From Mariprofundus ferrinatatus (GTDB lineage: Bacteria > Pseudomonadota > Zetaproteobacteria > Mariprofundales > Mariprofundaceae): DNA of 64,000 nt. Below, in pieces: positions 40,261 to 49,976 of the stretch (the stretch's first letter is position 1; each line of letters begins with the position of its first letter). The position numbers and the translations under genes were made by a program. The notes beneath the pieces were generated by a model that was given only the letters and a program-made list of their open reading frames with translations, did not search any database and had not been told where the DNA came from. The DNA lies in NCBI RefSeq assembly GCF_002795825.1, contig NZ_CP018800.1, positions 186,001-250,000 of the forward strand. The letters run 5' to 3'.

Positions 40261-43200
40261 TTATCCCCGGCGCATCTGCTGGCTGCGTGGCGGCTGCCAC
40301 GGTTTACAGCGGACGCGAATCGAATCCACGCCGAAGCGGGCATCCAGTTGGGTGCGGACCGCCTCGCTCCAGTTGATACACGGACCGGTGATCAATTGCG
40401 CAAGACTAGCGTCTGGAAGCCGTACATGGAATGCAAGCCTTGCCGATCCTCCGGTCGCCATCGATTTCAGGCGGGCCAGCGTGACCTCATCCCAGGCAAT
40501 GCTGGCTGCAGTGATCTGAACTTCATGCACCAGTTCCGGCAGGATGTCATCGAGCGAGCTTATCGCCTCGGCAATCAGAACCGGATCATCTTTGGAGGTG
40601 TCCACCTTGGCGGCGATGAGCAGCGGTTCGTCAGAAGCGAGCAGTTCCGAGACCTCGGCATAGAGCTTGGCAAAGACGATCATCTCCGCCTGGCCGTGCA
40701 GATCTTCAACCTGAACAAATGCCATGGTTCCCGAACGCCCGTTGTAGGGCCGGATGCCTGAAATGCCAACCGGCACGACGATCTGGCTCTCATGCGCACG
40801 CTCCCGCAACTCGGAGAGGTTGCAGTCACCAAGCCCTTTAAAACGCTTGAGGTAGGCCTCAAGCGGGTGGCCGGTAAGGTAGAACCCGAGAACCTCACGC
40901 TCTGCCTGTAGTTGCTCACCATGACTCCACGATGCCAGCAGCGGGAATCCCCCCTCTCCGGATTGCGGTTCAGCCACCTCAAACAGTGTGGACTGGTTGG
41001 AGGCGTACTCCTTGCGTTTGCGGGAGAGCTGCTCAAGCACTTCGGACAGTCCTTCAATCGCAGCCCGCTGGTTCGGGATCAGCCCCTCAAGGGCCGCGGC
41101 CTTGATCAGTGCCTCAAGGATCCTTTTGTTCAGCGTGCGTGTTGGTGAGCGCATGATCAGCTCTTCAAAGGATTCGAACGGTCCGTTCTCTTTGCGCTCA
41201 GCCACCACTGCACGGATCGCAGCTTCTCCAACACCTTTGATGGCGCCGAGGCCGTAACGGATTGCCTTCTCCTCGGGGCGGAACTCCCAATCCGATGCGT
41301 TGATATGCGGTGGCAGCACCTCGATATCCATGTTGCGGCAGTCGGTGACCAGCGCTGCAACCTTGTCGGTATTGCCCATGTCGCAGGAGAGGGTTGCGGC
41401 CATGAAGGCCTGGGGATAATGCGCCTTGAGGTAGGCGGTCTGGTAGGAGATCAGGGCGTAGGCTGCCGAGTGTGATTTGTTGAAACCGTAGCCGGCAAAC
41501 TTCTCCATCAGGTCGAAGATCTGCTCAGCCCTGTCGAGCGGCACTTTCTTCTTTTCAGCCCCCTTCATGAAAATCTGCCGCTGCTTGGCCATCTCCTCCG
41601 GTTTTTTCTTGCCCATGGCGCGACGCAGCATATCGGCCTGGCCGAGCGTGTAGCCTGCCAGTACCTGGGCGATCTGCATCACCTGCTCCTGATAGAGGAT
41701 GACGCCATTGGTCTCCTGCAGAATCTCTTTCAGTTGCGGCACCAGATAGACGATCTCCTGGCGTCCGTGCTTGCACTCGATATAGGTGTCCACCATGCCC
41801 GATTCGAGTGGGCCGGGACGATAGAGGGCCACAAGCGCGATGATATCTTCGAAGCAGTCGGGGCGAAGGCGCGTAAGCAGGTCGCGCATGCCCGATGACT
41901 CCACCTGGAATACCGCACCGGTCTGGCCGCGCTGCATCAGATTGAATGTGGCCTGATCATCCATCGGAATGGCGGTGATATCGAAGCTCTGCGCTTCGGG
42001 CCGCGGGTCATAGCGCTTGATCAGTTTGCAGGCGATATCGATAACGGTAAGCGTTTTCAGTCCGAGAAAATCGAACTTGATCAGCCCCATTTTTTCGCTG
42101 TTGCCCATGTCCCACTGGACCACCTTTCCCTCTTCGCCGGCCACCTTGAAAAGCGGGGCGGTTTCGTCGAGGTCCTGTCTGCCGATGATAACGCCGGCGG
42201 CATGTTTGCCGGCATTGCGGTGGCACCCCTCAAGGCGTCTGGCCAGTTCAAAGAGGTGCGCTACCTCATGGTCATCATCGACCATCTTGGCCAGCTTCGG
42301 CTCCTCGACCAGTGCTTTTTCGAGTGTCATCTTCAGGTCGTTGGGGATCAGCTTGGCGATCAGGTTTACCTTGGCCAGATCCATGCCGAGCACACGCCCG
42401 ACATCGCGAACCACAGCCTTTGCCTTCATCGACCCGTAGGTGATGATCTGCGCCACTTTCGCCTCACCATACTTCTCGGTGACGTAGCGGATCACCTCTT
42501 CACGGCGGCTCATGCAGAAGTCGATATCGAAATCGGGCATCGATACGCGTTCAGGGTTGAGGAAACGTTCGAAAAGTAGTCCGTACTTGATCGGATCCAG
42601 ATCGGTGATTTTCAGGACATAGGCGACCAGTGAACCGGCGCCCGAGCCTCGTCCGGGGCCGACCGGGATGCCGTGATTTTTTGCCCACAGGATGAAGTCC
42701 GATACGATCAGGAAGTATCCCGGAAACCCCATCTTCTCAATGATGTCGAGTTCGAACTGCAGTCGTTTGTCATAGACATCGCGGTCGGCTTCCGGCTCGC
42801 CGGCAAGGATCGTCGGCCAGCGCAGATCCAGCCCCTCCTGCGCCTGTTTGCGCATATAGGCGTTGAGCTCCAGATCTTCAGGCGGCTGGAAATCGGGCAG
42901 TTGATAGTTGCCGAAGCGCAGGTCGACATTGCAGCGGTTGGCAATGTGCATGCTGTTTTCCAGCGCCTCGGGGATGTCGGAAAAGAGGTCTTGCATCTCT
43001 TCGAACGATTTGAGGTAGTGCTCGGGGGTAAAGATGCCGGTGACATCATCGTGAATCGTGCGGTTCTGCTGGAGCGCCAGCATCGCCTCAAAAGAGTTGA
43101 AACCGTCGCGTTCAATGAAATGGGTGTTGTTGCTGGCTACCAGCGGGATATCAAGCTCATGGGCGATCTCTATCAGTTGCCGGTTAATCTCCTCCTGGCC

Positions 43201-43752
43201 GCCATTGCCATGGCGCTGTAGCTCCAGGAAGAAGCAGTTCTCATGGAACATCTCCTTGTAGGCGCGCGCTGCAGCTGTGGCACCCGTACGGTCGCCCTTC
43301 TGCAGCAGCTGTTCCACCTCGCCATTCCAGCCGGAGGACAGGGCAATCAGGCCGTCACAGTGCTCGGCCAGCAGTGGTTTGCCGACACGCGGCTTGTAGT
43401 AGAAACCTTCGATATAGGAGATGGAAATCAGCTTGAGCAGGTTTTTCCAGCCGGTGTTGTTGCGTGCCAGCAGTACCAGCTGCGGGAAGCGCGGTCCGCG
43501 CGGCCCCTCAGATATGCGTTTGGTGTGGTCATCGCAGAGAAAGATTTCGCAGCCGAGAATCGGTTTGATGCCCATCTGCATCGCTTTGGAGTAGAACTCG
43601 ATAGCGCCGAACAGGTTGCCGTAATCGGTCAGGGCTACGGCTGGCTGTTTCAGTTCCGCCACCCGTTTCAGCAACTCGCTTACCCTCGTGGTGGCACCAA
43701 GCAGGGAGAAGTCGGAGTGGTTATGAAGATGGGCGAATGGAGCAAAATGCAT
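40261..43752 (-). CDS. dnaE: DNA polymerase III alpha subunit
   Basis: A 1163-residue replicative polymerase, close to E. coli DnaE (1160). Order: PHP domain ([15 protein letters not shown] at the N-terminus), the polymerase core with catalytic acidic pair [40 protein letters not shown], the fingers region ([25 protein letters not shown]), [25 protein letters not shown], helix-hairpin-helix motif and an OB-fold domain near the C-terminus ([22 protein letters not shown]). Upstream of accA in one operon. Confidence 0.98.
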   Translation of the reverse strand: MHFAPFAHLHNHSDFSLLGATTRVSELLKRVAELKQPAVALTDYGNLFGAIEFYSKAMQMGIKPILGCEIFLCDDHTKRISEGPRGPRFPQLVLLARNNTGWKNLLKLISISYIEGFYYKPRVGKPLLAEHCDGLIALSSGWNGEVEQLLQKGDRTGATAAARAYKEMFHENCFFLELQRHGNGGQEEINRQLIEIAHELDIPLVASNNTHFIERDGFNSFEAMLALQQNRTIHDDVTGIFTPEHYLKSFEEMQDLFSDIPEALENSMHIANRCNVDLRFGNYQLPDFQPPEDLELNAYMRKQAQEGLDLRWPTILAGEPEADRDVYDKRLQFELDIIEKMGFPGYFLIVSDFILWAKNHGIPVGPGRGSGAGSLVAYVLKITDLDPIKYGLLFERFLNPERVSMPDFDIDFCMSRREEVIRYVTEKYGEAKVAQIITYGSMKAKAVVRDVGRVLGMDLAKVNLIAKLIPNDLKMTLEKALVEEPKLAKMVDDDHEVAHLFELARRLEGCHRNAGKHAAGVIIGRQDLDETAPLFKVAGEEGKVVQWDMGNSEKMGLIKFDFLGLKTLTVIDIACKLIKRYDPRPEAQSFDITAIPMDDQATFNLMQRGQTGAVFQVESSGMRDLLTRLRPDCFEDIIALVALYRPGPLESGMVDTYIECKHGRQEIVYLVPQLKEILQETNGVILYQEQVMQIAQVLAGYTLGQADMLRRAMGKKKPEEMAKQRQIFMKGAEKKKVPLDRAEQIFDLMEKFAGYGFNKSHSAAYALISYQTAYLKAHYPQAFMAATLSCDMGNTDKVAALVTDCRNMDIEVLPPHINASDWEFRPEEKAIRYGLGAIKGVGEAAIRAVVAERKENGPFESFEELIMRSPTRTLNKRILEALIKAAALEGLIPNQRAAIEGLSEVLEQLSRKRKEYASNQSTLFEVAEPQSGEGGFPLLASWSHGEQLQAEREVLGFYLTGHPLEAYLKRFKGLGDCNLSELRERAHESQIVVPVGISGIRPYNGRSGTMAFVQVEDLHGQAEMIVFAKLYAEVSELLASDEPLLIAAKVDTSKDDPVLIAEAISSLDDILPELVHEVQITAASIAWDEVTLARLKSMATGGSARLAFHVRLPDASLAQLITGPCINWSEAVRTQLDARFGVDSIRVRCKPWQPPRSQQMRRG

Positions 43753-43822
43753 CGGGCTATCGTAGCCTCGGACGGGCAGTTTTGCACCCGTCTAATTGAC
43801 AGGGCTGGAGAGAAGCGGGTGG

Positions 43823-45514
43823 CTAACTGCCAGCCCTTTCCCGGCGCACTTTGTTGACCACCAGCAACGCCTCGAGCAGCACCCAACCCGCCAGAAGGAA
43901 GATGGCAGCGCCGACAGCAGCAACGGTCCACTGCCCTTTTTCAACAGCACCAAATATCCCCATTACCATTCCGGAAATCGTGGCGCCGAGCACCAGCAGC
44001 ATTGGCAGCAGCGTGTAGAGGATAGGCTTTCTCTTGCGGTAGAGGTAGATGGTGACGGTGAGCAGCGTCAATCCTGCCAGGATCTGGTTGGTGGTGCCGA
44101 ACAGTGTCCATAAAAAAAGGCCTGCAGGTTTTCCATCCACCTTGAAAAAGGCAAAAAAACCGATTGCGGCAACGGCGAGGAGTGTGGCCAGGTAGCGGTT
44201 GCCGAGCGCCTTGATGCCGATGGTCTGACCGATCTCCTCCAGATTGAAGCGCAGCAGTCGCGCACCGGTATCGACGCTGGTCATGGCGAAACCGACCACG
44301 ACTACGGAGATAAAGGCGGCGGCATAATCGAGCGGCACGCCGAGCTGGTGGATGAAGTTGGCGTTGCCCTGGATGAAGACACCGAGCTTCTGGTGCAGTC
44401 CGACCGCCTTGTCCCACGAACCGTAAAAGGACTCCCAGTCGGCTCGAGATGAAAATGCGCCGGCAGTGGTGGCGAGCACGGCGAGCAGTGCCAGCAGCGA
44501 CTCCCCGATCATGCCTACATATCCGACAAAGGGGGCATCCGATTCACGGTTCAGCTGTTTCGATGTCGTGCCCGATGCGACCAGGCCATGGAAACCTGAG
44601 ACAGCTCCGCAGGCAATTACAATGAACAGGAATGGAAGCAGCGGCGGCGCACCGACCGGATTCGGGTTAATGGCAGGTGCAGCCCAGTCGGGAGAGAGGA
44701 TGAAGAAACCGGCCAGCATCGAAAAGAGAGCCAGATAGAGCAGCAGCGAGTTGAGGAAATCGCGCGGCTGCAGCAACAGCCAGACCGGCAGTACGCTGGC
44801 AACGAAGGCGTAGATCAGCAGGGTCCATGTCCAGTCGCCGGCAGTAAATCCGGTGATCGGCATATCCAGTCCGATCCAGGTGGTGAGCAGCATCAGTACG
44901 AAGCCGAGTGCAATCATCGGCCAGAGCGGCATGTTCTTCTTGTAGACGAGGAAGCCGATCACCATGGCGATCAGCATCAGCGCATAGGTCGGAAAGATCG
45001 CTTCTGGATGCGAGGTTTTCGGAATGTTGGCGGCATCGGGCGCAGCAAAGAGTCCTGAGATCACCAGCACAAACACACCCATGGCCAGGGCCACGAGGAA
45101 GAAAATCACCAACAGGAATAATAGCCGTGTGCGTGGACTGATCACGTCGCGGGCAATGGTGCCGACGCTCTGCCCTTTGTGGCGGATGGAGAGAACCAAC
45201 GCTGAGAAGTCGTGCACAGCACCGACCAGCAGGGTGCCGAAAACCACCCAGCAGAGTGCGGGCACCCAGCCCCAGATCACCGCAATGGCAGGTCCGAGCA
45301 TGGGCGCAAGCCCTGCTATCGAGGCGTAGTGGTGACCAAAGAGGATATATTTGTTGGCGGGAACATAATCGACATCATCGCGAAGGGCATGCGCAGGCGT
45401 GTCATTGCTGTTATCCAGTTCGAAGATTCTTCTGGCCAGAATCCGCTTGGCGTAGAAGTGGAAAAAGATCAGGTAGAGACTGAGTACAGTGATGGCCATG
45501 ACAACTGGCGTCAT
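43823..45514 (-). CDS. cstA: CstA-family carbon starvation/peptide or pyruvate transporter
   Basis: A 563-residue membrane protein with about 14-16 helices. The CstA signature is clear in YVPANKYILFGHHYASIAGLAPMLGPAIAVIWGWVPALCWVVFGTLLVGAVHDF and in SGFHGLVASGTTSKQLNRESDAPFVGYVGM. E. coli CstA (701 residues) takes up peptides and YjiY/BtsT pyruvate; this shorter type lacks part of the C-terminal region, so the substrate is open. It is encoded upstream of dnaE on the same strand with 70 bases between; independent promoters are likely. Confidence 0.93.
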   Translation of the reverse strand: MTPVVMAITVLSLYLIFFHFYAKRILARRIFELDNSNDTPAHALRDDVDYVPANKYILFGHHYASIAGLAPMLGPAIAVIWGWVPALCWVVFGTLLVGAVHDFSALVLSIRHKGQSVGTIARDVISPRTRLLFLLVIFFLVALAMGVFVLVISGLFAAPDAANIPKTSHPEAIFPTYALMLIAMVIGFLVYKKNMPLWPMIALGFVLMLLTTWIGLDMPITGFTAGDWTWTLLIYAFVASVLPVWLLLQPRDFLNSLLLYLALFSMLAGFFILSPDWAAPAINPNPVGAPPLLPFLFIVIACGAVSGFHGLVASGTTSKQLNRESDAPFVGYVGMIGESLLALLAVLATTAGAFSSRADWESFYGSWDKAVGLHQKLGVFIQGNANFIHQLGVPLDYAAAFISVVVVGFAMTSVDTGARLLRFNLEEIGQTIGIKALGNRYLATLLAVAAIGFFAFFKVDGKPAGLFLWTLFGTTNQILAGLTLLTVTIYLYRKRKPILYTLLPMLLVLGATISGMVMGIFGAVEKGQWTVAAVGAAIFLLAGWVLLEALLVVNKVRRERAGS

Positions 45515-45590
45515 TCCTTATCCTCCCGGAGCTTGGTTGCAGCAGGTCGGGACGCTACTCTAGCGCTCACGTTGGACAAGGGGTTCGTCA

Positions 45591-46427
45591 ATGAGATGGT
45601 TGATAGTTATAGGGTTTACGCTCCTGCTGGCTGGCTGCCAGCAGCAGGATGAGGCCTCCCTTGCAGGAGTGGTGAATCCCAGTCCGGTGGTGGCAACCGT
45701 AAATGGAACCCCTATCCATGAGTCCGATATCGACCTTGAAATGGCCATGTTGCCCGAAGAGGTCAGTCGTTACAGAAAGGATCCGAAGGCGCGGGCACAT
45801 ATTCTTCGTACATTGATTCGGCATCACGCTGTCAGCCAGAAGGCCGAAGCGATCGGGCTGGATCTCGATCCTGCAACGCGCCAGCATATTGAGAGCGCAC
45901 GCAGGCAGATACTCATTGAGGCGGCCATGCGCTGGCAGATGGCGAACATGAAGAAGATCGAGGAAGCCGATGCTGCAGCCTATTACAAACAGCACCCCTC
46001 CGAATTTTCCGTACCAGAACAGATCCATGCCCGCCACATTCTGGTGGCCACCGAAAAGAGGGCATGGGCTGTTATCAAGAAGTTGCGGAAAGGAGCCGAT
46101 TTCTCGGCACTTGCCGCCAGCGAATCGCTCGATGACAGCAATAAATCCCGCGGTGGTGACCTCAACTGGTTTCAGCGCGGCGTGATGGTCAAGCCTTTCG
46201 ACGACGCAGCCTTTGCTTTGAAAGAGAAGGGGGTCAGCAATCCGGTTAAAACGCAGTTCGGCTGGCATGTGATCGAGCTGCTCGGTCGTCGCGCTGCCTT
46301 GCAGAAACCGCTTGAAGAGGTGAAAGAGGAGATCGTCAGCATCCTGGAGCAGGAGCAGCTGGAGCAGTGGTACCTGGATATCGAAAAAGAGTCGCGCATC
46401 AAGGTGCTCAATCCGGCGTATCAGTAG
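45591..46427 (+). CDS. Lipoprotein peptidyl-prolyl isomerase (parvulin, PpiD/EpsD-like)
   Basis: A 278-residue protein: lipobox LLAGC with lipid-carrying Cys16, a SurA/PpiD-like N-terminal helical chaperone domain (about 32-130, VNGTPIHESDIDLEMAML...) and one parvulin domain (about 140-240; IHARHILVATEKRAW, GADFSALAASESLDDSNKSRGGDLNWFQRGVMVKPFDDAAF, TQFGWHVIELLGR). It would help fold periplasmic or outer-membrane proteins. It is divergent from cstA and has its own terminator. Confidence 0.9.
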   Translation: MRWLIVIGFTLLLAGCQQQDEASLAGVVNPSPVVATVNGTPIHESDIDLEMAMLPEEVSRYRKDPKARAHILRTLIRHHAVSQKAEAIGLDLDPATRQHIESARRQILIEAAMRWQMANMKKIEEADAAAYYKQHPSEFSVPEQIHARHILVATEKRAWAVIKKLRKGADFSALAASESLDDSNKSRGGDLNWFQRGVMVKPFDDAAFALKEKGVSNPVKTQFGWHVIELLGRRAALQKPLEEVKEEIVSILEQEQLEQWYLDIEKESRIKVLNPAYQ

Positions 46428-46450
46428 GCTTCTTTATGGTGACCCCAATT

Positions 46451-46474
46451 TTGGCATGAAAAATGCCATTTTTC
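46451..46474 (+). terminator. Rho-independent terminator after the parvulin lipoprotein
   Basis: TGGCAT (46452-46457) pairs with ATGCCA (46463-46468) over GAAAA, followed by five T. Confidence 0.85.
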
Positions 46475-46748
46475 CGACGGAAGCTTGCAGCCAAACTCAG
46501 AAACTCGGCAGTCTTTTAGTTGGAGTCCTTCATGCTTCCTCGATCCGGACAAGCCATCAGGAGAGGTGATTTACACGTGTTGCCCGGGTGAAACCATGGG
46601 TGGTCTGAATAACAAATCTGGCCACCATTGGGGTGGGGTTGAATGGCTGCTTTCAAGTCACATGCCGATTTTCAACTTCTAGCGCACTAGGGAAATCATA
46701 ATCTGAGAGTTGGCTGTATTATTGACACACCCTGTTCCCGGGCAGTTA
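46475..46748. other. Intergenic stretch between two convergent genes
   Basis: The gap between the parvulin stop and the opposing AT-rich gene totals about 320 bases including the terminator. Beyond the terminator nothing convincing is seen: one 65-codon frame (46485-46682) has no ribosome site, no signal sequence and no similarity. AT content rises towards 46690, marking the edge of the AT-rich island. Confidence 0.5.
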
Positions 46749-48344
46749 TTAAAGGGCACTTAGTGTCGAGAATCGATATGTTAAGCCTATTCCTACGGAA
46801 GAAGCACGAAATCTCTTTCTATCAGGATATAGATTAATTTTTTCAAGTGATATTGTCTTGGCAAGCTGACCATACAGTGCATAGTGATCACTTAATTCAT
46901 AATTGAGACCAACCGAAGGCTTTAAGACGACCCCTTCTGCGCTTGCGCCAATCAATACTTGGAAAAACCCCTGAAGACTATTGGTTGTGGAATATCCGGT
47001 CTGGATACCTAATCCTGTTAGTGCCTCGCCATAACCAGGGGTCCCAAAGTACGAATTGTACGCGAAGCTAACTTGAGTGGGGATATACCAGTTTTCATTC
47101 AAAAGATAATCAAATTGAGTTGATAGCATCTTGAGGTCGGGGTGTCTTATGTTGCCAATTCGAACACCGAATTCAGTTTGTTGAAACACATGAATGCGGA
47201 TTCCACTGTACAACAAATTCTGTTTAGCATCAGGGCTTCGATTTCCACTTCCTTTGTTGGATAGGTGGAAGTTTATTGCCGCTCCCAGAGTGAAGTTATT
47301 AGAACTTCCCTTCGGCGCAAATAAATAACCACTCGATAATGACAGTCCGTAGTTGTTGTTCAGAAAGTATTCAATGGAAAATTTAGGGTGAACCAGTAGT
47401 CCCGGGCCTGTATCAATTCTATCGGGTGAATACCCTCCCGAGCCAACACCTATTTGGCCATATAGGCTGACACGAGGGGAAACTGAATGCCTGTACCCCA
47501 CTCCACCCAATATGTGATTATAGAGTGGCATACCGTAATAGCCCCCTTCTGCAGCAAAAAACACATAATGATTGTTGGTTAGAAAGTGGGAGAATTGCAA
47601 AGACAACGAGTTAATTGGTTTTGTATAACTTCCTTTCGGTTTGATTTGAAATATATTATTAAGCTCTATCGTCAACATATTCTCTCCTCCCTCTTCAAGG
47701 TGGGAGGGATCATGTTCTGTCTTAGTCCCTGAAGCCGCATATGAACCGATTGAGTATGAAAGTTTCTTTTGAACAAACATGTTGAGTTGGGAACTGTTTA
47801 TTCGAGAGTTTTTAAATTGGTAGTGGGCATAATTCACCCCAACAGAGAAATTGCGAAAATCGTAACCAATTCCCATGTAGCCTTTGATAAACCCTCCTGT
47901 GCCGGTCAATTCGGCACTTCTCCTTATACTGGGTCCACCTCCACCTCCTCCTAGAGAGATGCCAGCATTGACAAACGAATTCCCAATTAATGCTTGTTGG
48001 GCATGGGCAGTAACGTCAAAGACCATGAAACCACCGTAATTACCATGCAACAATGGCGCATGAAGCCCCAAACCTAAATATAGCCAACTATTCATTTGAT
48101 GGAGTAAGTGAATGCCATGTAAATCAACAGATTTAAACCCGGGAACGGGGATTACTGCATAATCCAGCATAATGAGCCCCTTTCCCGGACTCAGTTTATC
48201 CCTGTCAAATGCTGGCGTCTGAGTTGCTCCCTCAGCAGGAACTTCAGAAACTTTTTTTGTTTGTTGTGATGCGAATGCTATTTCTGTGGAGATAGAAAGC
48301 AGAATAAGTAACAGGATCAGCTTTAACCTTGAAAAGTAGATAAT
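46749..48344 (-). CDS. AT-rich putative outer-membrane beta-barrel protein, non-standard start
   Basis: Not recognised as a named family. About 530 residues with alternating short beta-like strands rich in Gly, Tyr, Phe and Asn (for example IKGYMGIGYDFRNFSVGVNYAHYQF), ending in the aromatic-containing strand VGIGLTYRF and then STLSAL, as outer-membrane barrels do. The first ATG is at 48170, but the frame continues upstream without a stop into a clear signal peptide (YFSRLKLILLLILLSISTEI then AFA/SQQ). The region after AAGGAG (48349-48354) offers only ATT at 48344 or ATC at 48341 in this frame. An ATG at 48348 exists one frame away, so a start-region frameshift is possible. Base composition is clearly more AT-rich than the neighbours, suggesting acquisition or weak constraint. 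Confidence 0.65.
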   Translation of the reverse strand: MIYFSRLKLILLLILLSISTEIAFASQQTKKVSEVPAEGATQTPAFDRDKLSPGKGLIMLDYAVIPVPGFKSVDLHGIHLLHQMNSWLYLGLGLHAPLLHGNYGGFMVFDVTAHAQQALIGNSFVNAGISLGGGGGGPSIRRSAELTGTGGFIKGYMGIGYDFRNFSVGVNYAHYQFKNSRINSSQLNMFVQKKLSYSIGSYAASGTKTEHDPSHLEEGGENMLTIELNNIFQIKPKGSYTKPINSLSLQFSHFLTNNHYVFFAAEGGYYGMPLYNHILGGVGYRHSVSPRVSLYGQIGVGSGGYSPDRIDTGPGLLVHPKFSIEYFLNNNYGLSLSSGYLFAPKGSSNNFTLGAAINFHLSNKGSGNRSPDAKQNLLYSGIRIHVFQQTEFGVRIGNIRHPDLKMLSTQFDYLLNENWYIPTQVSFAYNSYFGTPGYGEALTGLGIQTGYSTTNSLQGFFQVLIGASAEGVVLKPSVGLNYELSDHYALYGQLAKTISLEKINLYPDRKRFRASSVGIGLTYRFSTLSAL

Positions 48345-48653
48345 ACATCTCCTTCAAACAATTATCAGATTGAGTGAAAAGATTATAGCCAGAAATGCTC
48401 GTTTATGAAGGGTTGAAAAAATATAAACTTTTTTGTTCGCATCTCTAACAGAAGTCATAAAGGACTGATGCACCAAGCAACTGCACTAGAAAACCTGCTT
48501 GAATGCGTGCTGCGAGTTGGTTTGCTCAACTCAATTGTGGCAAGGAGTATGCCCAACAATGTAAGTTGAACTGCACAGCGGCTTGCACGAATGCCCCGAT
48601 TGCACGAACAGGTATTCGCTGCTAATGCAAATATTAATAAGTTGAGTGTTTGA
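48345..48653. other. Intergenic stretch between the AT-rich gene and hemH
   Basis: 309 bases, AT-rich in the left half. It carries the probable promoter and ribosome site of the AT-rich gene on the minus strand (see 48382-48409). No coding signal and no terminator for hemH was identified. Confidence 0.5.
48382..48409 (-). promoter_or_regulatory. Probable sigma-70 promoter of the AT-rich outer-membrane gene
   Basis: On the minus strand TTCATA (48404-48409) and a perfect TATAAT (48382-48387) are separated by 16 bases, lying about 30 bases before the ribosome site AAGGAG. The -35 box matches four of six consensus positions. It supports transcription starting upstream of the signal peptide rather than near the later ATG. 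Confidence 0.55.
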
Positions 48654-49664
48654 TTAGGATTCTTTCAGTACCACCTGGGTAAGAGCCTGGACATGGGCAT
48701 CAGAGTCGTTGAGGGCAGGGATATAGCTGTACCTTTTGCCGCCAGCTCCGAGGAAGACTTCACGGTTCTCCATGGCGATCTCTTCAAGGGTTTCGAGGCA
48801 ATCAGCGGCAAAGCCCGGGCAGATCACATCGACCGACTCCACCCCCTCTTTGCCCCATTTTTCGAGGGTCTCATCTGTATAGGGCTGTACCCAGGGCTCT
48901 TTGCCGAAACGGGACTGGAATGCGAGTTGCAGCTGGGTCTCGTCGAGCCCGAGCGCCTCCCTGACCAGGCGGGCTGTTTTGCGGCAGTGGCACGGGTAGG
49001 GGTCGCCGTTTTCAAAATAGGATTCCGGGATACCGTGGAATGAGAGCAGCAGCCGTTCAGCTTTACCGTTCTCCTTCCAGTGATCTCGGATGCTTGCTGC
49101 AAGCGCTTCGATATAGAGAGGCTGGTCGTGGTAGGCATCGATAAAGGTAAGCCGTGGCACGCGACGCCACTCCTTCAGCACCTTGGCAACGGCATCGAAG
49201 GTTGAGCCGGTGGTGGTGGCTGAGTATTGCGGGTAGAGCGGCAGCACAATCATGCGGTCGCAGTTTTTCTCCCGCAGCGCTTCAAGCCCTTTGCGGATAG
49301 AGGGATTGCCGTAACGCATGGCCAGCTCCACATGCACGGCGCCGATACCCCTCTCCTGCAGCGCAGCTTCCAGCTTCTCTCGTTGGCGTTTGCCGGTGGC
49401 CAGCAGCGGCGAGCCTTCATCTGTCCATACCTTTTCATAGAGCGCAGCCGATTTGGCGGGGCGGGTATTGAGGATGATGGCGTTGAGAATCAGCCACCAG
49501 AGCCAGCGTGGCTGCTCGACCACACGGGGATCCCAGAGGAATTCAGCAAGATAGTCCTGCAGCGCCGCCCTGGTCGGTGCATCGGGGGTGCCGAGATTGG
49601 TTAGCAGGATGCCGGTAGCACGCTCCTGCTCGTGGTCGAAATTCTCTTTAGCGCTGAATGACAT
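48654..49664 (-). CDS. hemH: Ferrochelatase
   Basis: A 336-residue enzyme inserting Fe(II) into protoporphyrin IX, the last step of protoheme synthesis. Landmarks: GILLTNLGTPDAPT, ELAMRYGNPSIRKGLEAL, VLPLYPQYSATTTGSTFDAV, the catalytic histidine block LLLSFHGIPESYFENGDPYPCHC, LAFQSRFGKEPWVQPYT and VICPGFAADCLETLEEI. It is soluble or loosely membrane-bound. acyP and nadB lie upstream on the same strand with small gaps, so a hemH-containing operon nadB-acyP-hemH is likely. Confidence 0.97.
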   Translation of the reverse strand: MSFSAKENFDHEQERATGILLTNLGTPDAPTRAALQDYLAEFLWDPRVVEQPRWLWWLILNAIILNTRPAKSAALYEKVWTDEGSPLLATGKRQREKLEAALQERGIGAVHVELAMRYGNPSIRKGLEALREKNCDRMIVLPLYPQYSATTTGSTFDAVAKVLKEWRRVPRLTFIDAYHDQPLYIEALAASIRDHWKENGKAERLLLSFHGIPESYFENGDPYPCHCRKTARLVREALGLDETQLQLAFQSRFGKEPWVQPYTDETLEKWGKEGVESVDVICPGFAADCLETLEEIAMENREVFLGAGGKRYSYIPALNDSDAHVQALTQVVLKES

Positions 49665-49682
49665 TCAAGTTCCCTTGCCCGT

Positions 49683-49976
49683 TTAGTATCGAATGGAGAA
49701 GCTGTTGCAGCTCTCCGGCAGTGTGGCCTCTGAATACGCCACGTGCTCAACACTGGCATAGGATGGTCCCTGTTGCAGCCACCGTTTCATCATGGTTATT
49801 TGCACTTCGGGGCCGGCGAAACAGACCTCCACCCCTCCTTCGGCCACATTTCTTACCCAGCCGCGCAGCCCCAGGCGGTTTGCCTCAACTTGTGTATAGT
49901 GGCGGAAGCAGACCCCCTGCACGCGGCCGGAAATCCTTGCGAGAAGGCAGGTTTCAGCTACAGGGTGTTCGGCCAC
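49683..49976 (-). CDS. acyP: Acylphosphatase
   Basis: A 97-residue acylphosphatase. The phosphate-binding loop GRVQGVCFRHYT with its conserved arginine and GLRGWVRNVAEGGVEVCFAG with the catalytic asparagine are present. It hydrolyses acyl phosphates such as 1,3-bisphosphoglycerate. It overlaps the end of nadB by 19 bases and precedes hemH by 18, consistent with one transcript. Confidence 0.95.
   Translation of the reverse strand: MAEHPVAETCLLARISGRVQGVCFRHYTQVEANRLGLRGWVRNVAEGGVEVCFAGPEVQITMMKRWLQQGPSYASVEHVAYSEATLPESCNSFSIRY

Noticed and set aside
46485-46682. 65-codon frame on the plus strand
   Set aside because: No ribosome site, odd composition and no recognisable features; it lies after a terminator.
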